Shown: one piece after another, positions 1-6,806 of the stretch
Layout of the letters: each line of letters starts with the position of its first letter
Position numbering within the stretch: the first letter of the stretch is position 1
Assembly (NCBI GenBank): GCA_947460915.1
Contig: CANHKJ010000055.1
Location: 1-14,374 of the forward strand
Direction: 5' to 3'
Source of the DNA: Verrucomicrobiia bacterium
Lineage (GTDB): Bacteria; Verrucomicrobiota; Verrucomicrobiia; Verrucomicrobiales; Akkermansiaceae
DNA length: 14,374 nucleotides
Made by a program: the position numbers and the translations under genes
Notes under the pieces: model-generated
Seen by the model: only the letters and a program-made list of their open reading frames with translations
Told to the model about the DNA's origin: nothing
Database searches by the model: none

Positions 1-151
1 GTAATGATCGACTTCGAGTGGGAGTCGCGCGCTGTTGATTCTCAGTTCACTAGCAGCCCTGCTTTTCTTGAGTCTCCGTAATCGCCGCTGAACTCACTTG
101 GCATTTTGCATCTTGCTTGCATTGGTGAAATTTTTTGTCTAGAGTATTTCC
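1..151. other. Left-edge region without a supported gene
   Basis: No gene can be supported here. On the plus strand, frame 1 is open from the window edge to a TAA at 79-81 (26 codons). This could be the C-terminus of a gene lying outside the window, but it is too short to judge and matches nothing I recognise. From 82 to 151 the DNA is AT-richer and holds the likely promoter of the PH-domain gene. Confidence 0.4.
117..145 (+). promoter_or_regulatory. Possible promoter of the PH-domain gene
   Basis: TTGCAT at 117-122 and TAGAGT at 140-145 are separated by 17 bp. They match the sigma70 hexamers at 3 of 6 and 4 of 6 positions. A start about 7 bp after the -10 box would fall on the ATG at 152, giving a leaderless message. 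The match is weak and rests on spacing and position only. Confidence 0.25.
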
Positions 152-637
152 ATGACTGAAGAAACTCTATGGCGTGGCAATCGTTCGCAAATTACCAATG
201 TGGGCAAGTATTTGCTCAGCCTTTTGCTGTTGGGTGGCTTTGTGGTTGGAGGATTCTTTTTTACTCCTGCATGGATCGGCTGTGCTTTGCCGATCATTTG
301 GTTTGCGTGGATATGGATTGCGACCAAGGCGGAAAGTTTTGAGCTAACCACGGAACGTCTGCGCTTGAAAAAAGGTGTGCTCAATCAGGTATTCGATGAG
401 GTTGAACTCTATCGCGTCAAAGATGTGAGTCATAGCCGCAGTGCTTTGCAACGGATGTTTGGACTGGGCACCATTGCGTTGCTAACGAGTGATCGTGGGC
501 AAGAAAACATCCTCATCGATAGCGTGCGTCAGTCTGATGAATTACGCGAGCACCTGCGTAAGCAAGTGGAAATCATTCGCGATCGCAAAAGGGTGCGCGA
601 GGTGGATTTCCAAGAGGATGCAAGCCACCCTGCATAA
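152..637 (+). CDS. Bacterial PH-domain (YdbS/DUF304-like) membrane protein
   Basis: A 161-residue protein with two closely spaced membrane helices (about 19-37 and 40-58), followed by a domain of roughly 61-140. That domain resembles the bPH2/DUF304 family: it starts with FELTTERLRLKKGVL, continues with the basic VELYRVKDVSHSRSALQRMFGLG stretch interrupted by short strands, and ends in a helix rich in charged residues (141-156). This two-helix-plus-PH layout is usual for YdbS/YdbT-type proteins of unknown biochemical role, probably membrane-associated scaffolds facing the cytoplasm. The ATG at 152 is the first good start; only a weak GAG lies 7 bp upstream, and a promoter-like pair sits right before it. 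The gene stands alone and converges on the acyl-ACP synthetase gene with 19 bp between the stop codons. Family assignment is good; specific function is unknown. Confidence 0.8.
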   Translation: MTEETLWRGNRSQITNVGKYLLSLLLLGGFVVGGFFFTPAWIGCALPIIWFAWIWIATKAESFELTTERLRLKKGVLNQVFDEVELYRVKDVSHSRSALQRMFGLGTIALLTSDRGQENILIDSVRQSDELREHLRKQVEIIRDRKRVREVDFQEDASHPA

Positions 638-654
638 AAGGTGGGGTTTGCATC
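617..654. terminator. Possible bidirectional terminator hairpin between convergent genes
   Basis: GATGCAA (617-623) pairs perfectly with TTGCATC (648-654). Inside it CCACC (625-629) pairs with GGTGG (640-644) around a 10-nt loop, with a small 1x3 internal loop between the stems. The hairpin covers the stop of the PH-domain gene (635-637) and ends two bases before the stop of the convergent synthetase gene (657-659). No T-tract follows on either strand, so it is not a textbook intrinsic terminator. Confidence 0.4.
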
Positions 655-656
655 TG

Positions 657-2792
657 TTAGCCGCGCACGAGCTCTTCGCAGCCTTTGATGTCGAGTTTGC
701 CTGAAGCAAGGATGGGGATTTCTTTTGCGGGGCAGATGCGCTTGGGGCACCATAACGACGGGATACCTGCGTCCATCAGCTTGTAGCGAAGGTCGATGCA
801 TTCTTGCTCCAAGGCCAGACCGGCCACGGTAGAAATGAGAATGATGGCCTCACCTTTTTGCTCATCGGGTATGCCAACCACTGCGATTTTGCGTTCGCTT
901 TCTTGGTCGAGTTCGAGGGCTTTGGTGATAGCAGCTTCAAGGGTTTCGTGAGGAACCATCTCACCGCCGATTTTGGAGAAACGCGAGATGCGACCTTCGA
1001 TGAAAAGGAAGCCGTCTTCATCGAGTCTGCCGACATCGCCTGTGAGGAACCATCCGTCTTGGAGGACTTCTGCGGATTTGGTCGGATTGTTCAGATAACC
1101 ATGAAAAACATTGGCACCTTTGAGCCAGATCAGGCCTTGTTGGTTGACGGGAATGGGCTTTTCAGTGGCGGGATTGGTCAGACGCACAGCGATACCAGGA
1201 AGCATTTGTCCAACGGAGCCATTACGCGATGAGGGCAAGACTGGAGTATTTCCATCCTCGGCAATGTTGGGCAAATTGAGGTTGGTGGCCGGTGAGGTCT
1301 CGGTAAGTCCATAGCCTTCTTGCGGACGCATGCCAAATTTTTCTTGGAAGCTATCGGCAAAGGATTCGGGCAGTTTTTCTGCTCCAGTGACTACCAATTT
1401 GAGCGAAGCGAGCTGCTCGGGATCAATGCGTTTCATGTAGCCGCGTAGGAAGGTCGGCGTTGACAAAAAGATGCTTATCTTGTGTTGGGCGATGAGATCG
1501 GCGATGCGCTTGGATTCGAGCGGATTCGTGTAGGTGACGAGATCGAGTCCGGCGAGGATCGGATACCATAGGGTTGCGGTGCAGCCGAAGGAGTGAAACA
1601 AGGGTAGGCATCCTAGGATTTTTTCTCCGGATTTGCTTTCGAGACGTGAGTGGAATTGCAGCTCATTTGCTAACACATTTCGATGGGTCAATGACACGCC
1701 TTTTGGTTCACCGGATGAACCAGAGGTGAATAATAGTACCGCTTCATCGGTGGGTTTGATTTTGCTGATGCCGAGGTGAGAGGCAATCGCGGGTGCTGGC
1801 ATGAATTTCGAAATCATCAACCATAGACCAATTTTTTTCTTCAACGTGGGGAGGATACGCTCCAACAAAATTAGGTCGCGATTGGGCGGCCAAGGGAATG
1901 AGGGGAACTTGCGGACGAAGGGATCGACGGTGATGAATCGGTCTAGACCAGCTTGGCGCATGGCGGAGCGTACGGCATCTTGGCTGGCGGTGAAGTTGAG
2001 ATTGACGGGGACTTTTCCTGCGAAAATCACAGCAAGATTGGCGATCAATCCTCCCTTGCCAGGTGGAAGCACGATACCAACGCGTGGCTTGTCGGTTTGT
2101 TGGCGGATGTATTTGGAAAGTACGATAGCGGTAGCTAGGACTTTGTCGAAACCGAGCGATGAATCATCAGTGCCGTCGAGTATTTTTGCGGTTTTTCCGT
2201 ATTGCTTGAGTCCGCGGATCAACATGCTGCCGAGATTTTTGCTCAAGAATCCACGTTGGGTAAAGGCTTCTTCGTGCGCTTGCAGAATCAGTTCTTGAAA
2301 AAGTGGCAGCGTGGCTTTTCCGGCGGGGATCTGATGAGCAAAGCACATCACACCCTCTGGTTGAGAGTCTTGGGGTTCAATGTCGTAGGCGCCCTCTCGT
2401 GGGACATCGATGCAAACAGGTAAGATCGGCATGCCTAGTGCGCACAGGCTATGCAGGACTTTGGAGGGGATTTGATGAGAGAGTCCTGCCCGCGTTAGCA
2501 TGAGGCCGGGAAGAAAGATTATCACTCCTTGCTTTTCGATCAATTTTTTCAATTGAGCTCCGGCTGTCGCTGGATCATCATCATCTGCGGAAAACATCAT
2601 TCCATTGCCCGCTTGGATGAGCTGCTTGATCTCATCAGGTATGATGGCGTTTTCTTCAATCAGCCAGGTGATGCCACGGGTTCCAAAAAGCTTTTTGAAA
2701 ACGGTGATCTCGCGTGTCGAGACGCGGCCAGGGATCACGAGAGTGCCGGCTTGAGGGATACGGTCTTGGCCGAGAATGTGATAGAGACTCAT
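657..2792 (-). CDS. Aas-type acyl-ACP synthetase with a degenerate PlsC-like N-terminal domain
   Basis: A 711-residue protein. Residues about 230-705 form an AMP-binding acyl ligase: LLFTSGSSGEPKGVSLTHRN (353-372, P-loop-like ATP motif), GYGLTETSP (493-501), GDVGRLDEDGFLFIEGR (585-601), the Aas-like hinge SKIGGEMVPHETLE, and the catalytic lysine in LASGKLDI (K699). It should activate fatty acids with ATP and load them on acyl carrier protein, as the C-terminal half of Aas does in lysophospholipid recycling. Residues about 1-170 align by eye with the acyltransferase half of Aas, but the HX4D motif is R23-x4-E28 and the FPEG-like region reads FLPGLMLTRAG (93-103), so transfer activity is probably lost. 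No fused LplT-type transporter is present. I chose the ATG at 2792 over a TTG at 2870 because the 26-residue extension looks non-coding and a promoter-like pair lies between them. No Shine-Dalgarno is evident. Confidence 0.85.
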   Translation of the reverse strand: MSLYHILGQDRIPQAGTLVIPGRVSTREITVFKKLFGTRGITWLIEENAIIPDEIKQLIQAGNGMMFSADDDDPATAGAQLKKLIEKQGVIIFLPGLMLTRAGLSHQIPSKVLHSLCALGMPILPVCIDVPREGAYDIEPQDSQPEGVMCFAHQIPAGKATLPLFQELILQAHEEAFTQRGFLSKNLGSMLIRGLKQYGKTAKILDGTDDSSLGFDKVLATAIVLSKYIRQQTDKPRVGIVLPPGKGGLIANLAVIFAGKVPVNLNFTASQDAVRSAMRQAGLDRFITVDPFVRKFPSFPWPPNRDLILLERILPTLKKKIGLWLMISKFMPAPAIASHLGISKIKPTDEAVLLFTSGSSGEPKGVSLTHRNVLANELQFHSRLESKSGEKILGCLPLFHSFGCTATLWYPILAGLDLVTYTNPLESKRIADLIAQHKISIFLSTPTFLRGYMKRIDPEQLASLKLVVTGAEKLPESFADSFQEKFGMRPQEGYGLTETSPATNLNLPNIAEDGNTPVLPSSRNGSVGQMLPGIAVRLTNPATEKPIPVNQQGLIWLKGANVFHGYLNNPTKSAEVLQDGWFLTGDVGRLDEDGFLFIEGRISRFSKIGGEMVPHETLEAAITKALELDQESERKIAVVGIPDEQKGEAIILISTVAGLALEQECIDLRYKLMDAGIPSLWCPKRICPAKEIPILASGKLDIKGCEELVRG

Positions 2793-2814
2793 TTGTGCGA
2801 ACTGTTGCGGAAAA

Positions 2815-2843
2815 AAACTAGGGGGAAAAGCCGCTGATGCCAA
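2815..2843 (-). promoter_or_regulatory. Probable promoter of the acyl-ACP synthetase gene
   Basis: On the minus strand TTGGCA (2838-2843, 5 of 6 to the -35 consensus) and TAGTTT (2815-2820, 3 of 6 to the -10 consensus) are 17 bp apart. Transcription would start some 15-20 nt before the ATG at 2792. The location favours that ATG over the upstream TTG, and suggests the gene can be expressed apart from the gene upstream. Confidence 0.4.
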
Positions 2844-2868
2844 ACATGAAATACAGGAAATGTCGCTC

Positions 2869-2881
2869 AAATCCCGGATTT
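2869..2881. repeat. 13-bp perfect inverted repeat upstream of the synthetase promoter
   Basis: AAATCC-C-GGATTT is a perfect palindrome around one central base. It lies between the stop of the exported-protein gene (2896-2898) and the -35-like box at 2838-2843. It could be an operator half-site pair, but with a one-base centre it is too tight for a good hairpin. Its function is unknown and chance is possible. Confidence 0.3.
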
Positions 2882-2895
2882 AGATGGATTGGATA

Positions 2896-3525
2896 CTATT
2901 TTTTCAATTCGAGGCCTGCACCTGGCTTTGCGGGGGCTTGTTCGGGCTTGAGTGGAGCCTGCACGGGCTCGCTTACGCTGACTGCCTGAAAAACCTTGTT
3001 GTAGTTGTGACGAACGGCAGCAGGAAATGTCACTCTTCCCGCCTCTACGAGGTTTTCGCGCGATAACTTTTCGGTGAGGTTGGCGATCATATCACCGCCC
3101 ATTTTTACGGAACTACCGACGGCACCGTTGTTTTCGCCAAGCTTTGCACCACTGCGGATGACATCACTGGTGATTTTTTTTCCTTGGATCGCGATGCTGC
3201 TCTGGGTGCTGGCAAGTGTGCCATCTGCGGCGAATGTCATTTCGAGCGTGGCGAAATCATCGCTAGCAAACATGCCGCGAACGTAGTCAATGCGGACGGA
3301 AACAAAGATGCCGCCTTCTGGCGTTGGTGTGATTTCCGGCTTGTAGCTGCGGTAATTACTGCCAGAGAGTTCATACTCAGCTGCACGTTTTCTTTTTACG
3401 TCCCAGCCTCCGAGGCTTTTTCCGAGGGCCTCGACGTCCAGCGTGACTTCTGCCTGACTGGCCATGATGCTGATGCTGGCGATGCTCAGCCAACGCAGAA
3501 CGGAGGTAAATGAAGACGATTTCAT
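2896..3525 (-). CDS. Exported protein of unknown function
   Basis: I do not recognise a family. From the ATG at 3525 it is 209 residues. It starts with a clear Sec signal peptide (MKSSS, a hydrophobic stretch to about residue 22, then SIMASQA before EVTLD), so cleavage after ASQA is likely. The mature part looks like a mixed alpha/beta domain: a KRKRAAEYELSGSNYRSYKP segment near residues 43-62, then strands such as GGIFVSVRIDYVRGMF and FATLEMTFAADGTLAS. A Pro/Ala/Lys-rich tail (QAPLKPEQAPAKPGAG) ends in LELKK. An alternative GTG start 4 codons upstream would put MHFS before the signal peptide and is less likely. It lies 51 bp downstream of ribE on the same strand. The product is probably periplasmic or surface-located. 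Confidence 0.7.
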   Translation of the reverse strand: MKSSSFTSVLRWLSIASISIMASQAEVTLDVEALGKSLGGWDVKRKRAAEYELSGSNYRSYKPEITPTPEGGIFVSVRIDYVRGMFASDDFATLEMTFAADGTLASTQSSIAIQGKKITSDVIRSGAKLGENNGAVGSSVKMGGDMIANLTEKLSRENLVEAGRVTFPAAVRHNYNKVFQAVSVSEPVQAPLKPEQAPAKPGAGLELKK

Positions 3526-3576
3526 GGAAAAATGCACAAGGATTAAACGGGGAAAGTAGCAGATTTATTCAAAAAA

Positions 3577-4161
3577 TCAGCGGTTTTGAAATCGCGCGGC
3601 GTATTTGGCCAAAAGATCCGCCTCAAGATTGATGGGCTGGCCCACTGATTTTTGAGAAAGGTGAGTGTGCTGAAAGGTGTGGGGCGTAATCCAGAACACA
3701 GCGCTGCTCTCATGAAGCTCGGCGATGGTCAGAGAGATGCCATCGATGGCGATGGAACCTTTGGGGATGCAATATTGTTGCACGGATGCGGGTAAGCTTA
3801 CTTCCAATCGATAGTCTTGCCCCAATGGCGAGAGGTCGAGAATTTCTCCGATGTCATCGACATGACCTTGCACAAAATGCCCGCCCAAGCGCGTTGTTGG
3901 CAAGAGTGCGCGTTCTAGGTTCACCAATGACCCGGCTTGTAAGGTGCCCAGAGCCGTCACTTGAAGAGTTTGAAGCAGTAGGTCAAATGCGACACCTTCT
4001 TCCGACCGCGCTGCGACCGTGAGGCAGCAGCCGTTGACGGCAACCGAATCACCCAAAGCCAATTCCGCTGCGAACGGAATCGCAAGAGTGAGTCGTGCTT
4101 GCGGGCCTCTTGGCTCGCGAGCGATGACTTTTCCTGTAGCTTCTACTAAACCAGTAAACAT
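3577..4161 (-). CDS. ribE: Riboflavin synthase (alpha subunit)
   Basis: A 194-residue enzyme that dismutates two 6,7-dimethyl-8-ribityllumazine molecules to riboflavin and a pyrimidinedione, the last step of riboflavin synthesis. It shows the two tandem lumazine-binding barrels of the family: MFTGLVE at the N-terminus, GDSVAVNGCCLTV (37-49), VNLERAL (80-86), GGHFVQGHVD (93-102), then KGSIAIDGISLTI (134-146), PHTFQHTHL (160-168) and NLEADLLAKY (178-187). By comparison with the E. coli enzyme, Phe2, Ser39, Cys46, His100, Ser143 and Asp182 occupy the active-site positions. In barrel one the usual P-E-T triad is replaced by a Leu-Gln-Thr run, a minor departure. Length is normal. Its ATG overlaps the antiporter stop (TAATG), so translation is probably coupled. 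No other rib gene or FMN riboswitch is visible. Confidence 0.96.
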   Translation of the reverse strand: MFTGLVEATGKVIAREPRGPQARLTLAIPFAAELALGDSVAVNGCCLTVAARSEEGVAFDLLLQTLQVTALGTLQAGSLVNLERALLPTTRLGGHFVQGHVDDIGEILDLSPLGQDYRLEVSLPASVQQYCIPKGSIAIDGISLTIAELHESSAVFWITPHTFQHTHLSQKSVGQPINLEADLLAKYAARFQNR

Positions 4162-5786
4162 TAGGGCGTCGGGGCTGTTGTTTCAGGCGTAGCGGCCGGC
4201 GCTTCGATCGCAGTTTTTTCCTTCGCCTCATTCAGTTGGCGGTGTGCCTCGTCATCAGGAATCAACTTCATGGCACATATGGTAACAATGGTAGGGATCA
4301 GCGCGCCGAGCAAAAGTTTCAGGGGCGAAACACCATCGCCAAAGAATTTGCTGAGAATCGATTGTCCAGCGGGGTTCGGCGCATTCGCAATGACGGTAAG
4401 ACCGCCACCCGTTACCGCACCCGCGAGCACACTATATTTTAGCGCAGGGGACAGGCCATCGACTTGACTGGCGAGGAAGGTGATCGCGGCATTGTCATTG
4501 AAGCCGGTGAGAATCGTGGCACCCATGAACAATGGCCACTCCGTGAGCGATGTGATGATCGGACCGAGCCACCAGCCTTGCAGGCCGCCGTGAATGACCA
4601 GAGCTCCCAAGAAGAAGCCGACGAGAAGCGGCCCACGCAGATCGATCGGGTTCTGGTGATGGCGCGTTGCCTTGCTGAAGGCGAGGAAAAACAAGAAGCC
4701 GCCCATGAAAAGAGGTGGGTAGTGTGAAAACAGAACCGTCCAAGCCATGAAGGCGATGTGTACGAGCGTCACTTGCAGCGGGATCGGAGCATCGCGTTGT
4801 GTCCAATCGGCAATTCCATCACCGTCGCGGTCAGGGGTGAATTGTTTCATGTTTGCCAATTCTTTGCGGAAAAACAAGTAGTATAAAAGAGACGAAACCA
4901 CAATGGCGAGCATCGCTTTGTCTCCAAAATGCAGGAACATGTAAGGCGTGCTCAGTTCCCATTTTTTTGCCACCATCAACACAGGAGGTGCTGCGAAGTT
5001 CGTCAAAACACCGCCAATCGATACGTTGACGAAGAGCAGACCAAGTGTGGCGTAGGCGAATTTCGCACTTGGTTTGAGCGGGTAAAATTTCCGCGCCAAG
5101 AGCAATGCCGCGATGGTCATGGCCGCAGGCTCGGTGATCAGTGATCCGAGTAAGGGCGCGATGATCAAAATCGAGAGCCACCACGCGGCAGGTGTTTCTT
5201 TTCCGAAACGAGCGACAAAACGCAGGCAGTTTTCCGCGAAGCGTAGAATCGGGCGGGTGGAGGCGATGGCCATGATCACGAACACAAAAAGCGGCTCTGT
5301 GAAGTTCACATTCATGATGTAGGCCTTCATGTCGTCGACTCCTACAAAATACAGCAAAGCACCTAACAGCGCGATCACCCAAATGCCAAAAATTGCCTCC
5401 ACTTCACCGAGGAAATGCAGAATCGTAGCTTTGAAAGAAACCATTTTTTGCTCCTCGGGCATGGTGTGGTGGTCACGAGCGATTTTTTTGATTTTTTCAT
5501 CGTGATCATGTTGCACGTGGTGTGCATATTTGGAAATAGGAATGGCAACAAATGTGTGCAAAATGGCCAAGAGGAAAATGACCGATGCTACCGCGAGAAT
5601 CGGCTCTTGCCTCGCACGGAAGGAGATTTTTTCCCAAATGCCCGTGATTTTTTGCTCTGCTTCCTGCTTCGAGAACTGCTCGGTGCGCTCAATGAATTGC
5701 GGCGAGCCCGCATGCTCCGCTGCACTCAGTGGTTCAGCCGTGAGTAGGGTTAGTAGCGCAAAAAATGATAGAATTAAACGGTTCAT
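4161..5786 (-). CDS. Putative Na+/H+ antiporter (PF07399-like, ion-transporter superfamily)
   Basis: A 541-residue inner-membrane protein resembling the PF07399 'putative Na+/H+ antiporter' family. An N-terminal signal-like helix (4-22, ending LSAAEHA) is followed by a periplasmic segment and about ten further hydrophobic stretches, starting at 62-82. Family-like motifs are ITEPAAMTIAALLLARKFY (217-235), LTNFAAPPVLMVA (261-273), GFNDNAAITFLASQVDG (428-444) and NAPNPAGQSIL (468-478), with polar residues inside membrane regions as in NhaD/ArsB-type carriers. Two loops are unusual: a His-rich stretch at 89-107 and an acidic DRDGDGIAD loop at 319-327 like a calcium-binding turn. The C-terminus is an Ala/Pro/Thr-rich tail. 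No Shine-Dalgarno precedes the ATG; a promoter-like pair sits a few bases upstream. It is the first gene of a two-gene unit with ribE. Transport substrate is inferred from family only. Confidence 0.85.
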   Translation of the reverse strand: MNRLILSFFALLTLLTAEPLSAAEHAGSPQFIERTEQFSKQEAEQKITGIWEKISFRARQEPILAVASVIFLLAILHTFVAIPISKYAHHVQHDHDEKIKKIARDHHTMPEEQKMVSFKATILHFLGEVEAIFGIWVIALLGALLYFVGVDDMKAYIMNVNFTEPLFVFVIMAIASTRPILRFAENCLRFVARFGKETPAAWWLSILIIAPLLGSLITEPAAMTIAALLLARKFYPLKPSAKFAYATLGLLFVNVSIGGVLTNFAAPPVLMVAKKWELSTPYMFLHFGDKAMLAIVVSSLLYYLFFRKELANMKQFTPDRDGDGIADWTQRDAPIPLQVTLVHIAFMAWTVLFSHYPPLFMGGFLFFLAFSKATRHHQNPIDLRGPLLVGFFLGALVIHGGLQGWWLGPIITSLTEWPLFMGATILTGFNDNAAITFLASQVDGLSPALKYSVLAGAVTGGGLTVIANAPNPAGQSILSKFFGDGVSPLKLLLGALIPTIVTICAMKLIPDDEAHRQLNEAKEKTAIEAPAATPETTAPTP

Positions 5787-5797
5787 AAGCGGGGGGT

Positions 5798-5825
5798 ATT
5801 AAAGCTTATGCTCAACCGATTGCAA
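5798..5825 (-). promoter_or_regulatory. Probable promoter of the antiporter-ribE unit
   Basis: On the minus strand TTGCAA (5820-5825, 4 of 6) and TTTAAT (5798-5803, 5 of 6) are 16 bp apart. The predicted start lies within about 5 nt of the ATG at 5786, leaving almost no leader and no room for a ribosome binding site. No equally good pair was found for the divergent lipoprotein gene. Confidence 0.4.
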
Positions 5826-5873
5826 GAATTTTGTGTTTTGCAGCCACCCGTTGCCGTGCTACTCTATGCCCGT

Positions 5874-6806
5874 ATGAAAATCATTCGCGCTGGCCTCATC
5901 ATCGCAATTTCCCTCGCCTCGTGGTCTTGTGGTGTGTTTGGCAAAAAAGCCGAAAAGGAGGAGGAAAAAAAACCGTTCGGGCCGAGTGGCGTGCCCTCAT
6001 TTTTGCGCGCGAATCCTGAGGTCGATGGCTCTCCAGGAGAAGCACCCCTACCCGGCACTCCAGCAGCAGAGGTGACGGTCGCGCTCGCCAACCACCCAAG
6101 CCAAGATAACATCGTGTGGACCGACCCCGATGACATGGACAAGGATCTGCCCGAGTTACGCAAATTGCTCTCCGGCCCGAAAACCACGATTTGGCTCAAA
6201 AGCGAATCCGAAGCGAAACGCCGCGCCATTCGTGAGGGTAAGTGCGTGATGATCTGGTTCACCGATAGCGCCCGTAGCCCACTCTGCAAAATCTTGAGCG
6301 AAGAAGTGTTAGGCAAAAAGGAATTTGGCGATTGGGCTAGCGAAAATGTGATACGCCTCGTAGTTGATCAAAGTGCGATGCAGGCACGCGGCGAGAAGTT
6401 TGACGATGAAGTCACCGAGCAGCAATATGTCGCCGAGATGAAAAAGAAATATAAAGCTCTCGGTGCCCCTACCGTGATCATGCTATCACCTAAGGGCGAA
6501 AGGCTGGCGAAATATACTGGCTTCAAAAAAGGCCAAGGAGAATTTTTCTGGGGGCAGCTCAAGCACTCGTCATCGGTTGGCAAGGAGGAATATGCCGTTT
6601 GGATGAAAAAGTTAGAGAAACAAGGTTATCGCCGCTGGACGGATCGTAATGATCGCACGCTCGTCGCCCGTTTGATTTCCTATAATAAAGGCTCGATGGT
6701 GATGGTCGAGCCCGATGGCAATCGCTTTCGCACCAAGGAGTCCCAGCTTTGTGATGCGGATCAAACCTGGATCATGGAAGAGAAGAAAAAACGCGGCATT
6801 CAGTGA
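5874..6806 (+). CDS. Thioredoxin-fold lipoprotein with C-terminal SHD1-like domain
   Basis: From the ATG at 5874 it is 310 residues. It begins with a signal peptide and a probable lipid-attachment cysteine (ISLASWSC, Cys19), although Ser at -3 is not the canonical Leu. A Lys/Glu-rich then Pro-rich spacer (24-65) follows. Residues about 105-235 form a thioredoxin-like fold: CVMIWFTDSARSPLCK, where the redox site reads S135-P-L-C138 instead of C-x-x-C, and a cis-Pro in GAPTVIML (P199). Residues about 253-303 (RRWTDRND ... MVMVEPDGNRFRTKESQL ... DQTWI) resemble the SHD1 repeat found in Planctomycetes and Verrucomicrobia exported proteins. With one cysteine it may act as an isomerase-like or binding protein rather than a dithiol oxidase. 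An earlier ATG at 5808 would place 22 residues before the signal peptide and was rejected. Its stop overlaps the next gene by GTGA. Confidence 0.8.
   Translation: MKIIRAGLIIAISLASWSCGVFGKKAEKEEEKKPFGPSGVPSFLRANPEVDGSPGEAPLPGTPAAEVTVALANHPSQDNIVWTDPDDMDKDLPELRKLLSGPKTTIWLKSESEAKRRAIREGKCVMIWFTDSARSPLCKILSEEVLGKKEFGDWASENVIRLVVDQSAMQARGEKFDDEVTEQQYVAEMKKKYKALGAPTVIMLSPKGERLAKYTGFKKGQGEFFWGQLKHSSSVGKEEYAVWMKKLEKQGYRRWTDRNDRTLVARLISYNKGSMVMVEPDGNRFRTKESQLCDADQTWIMEEKKKRGIQ

Noticed and set aside
804..1232. Plus-strand open frame of 142 codons
   Set aside because: Antisense to conserved motifs of the AMP-binding domain; the product is not recognisable.
1801..2298. Plus-strand open frame of 165 codons
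   Set aside because: It lies fully antisense to the well-supported synthetase gene and its product shows no domain or membrane pattern.
2793..2870. TTG-initiated 26-residue extension of the acyl-ACP synthetase
   Set aside because: The added residues do not look conserved, the start is a rare TTG without a ribosome site, and the best promoter pair lies inside the extension.
4831..5382. Minus-strand open frame of 183 codons in another frame
   Set aside because: It is a shifted reading of the antiporter gene, with a His/Arg/Cys-rich product typical of an out-of-frame read.
3577..5873. FMN riboswitch before ribE or its operon
   Set aside because: ribE starts inside the stop of the antiporter gene, and the 87 bp before the antiporter is too short and lacks conserved FMN-element boxes.
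5808..5873. Earlier ATG for the thioredoxin-like lipoprotein
   Set aside because: It would put 22 residues before the signal peptide; the ATG at 5874 starts a normal lipoprotein signal.
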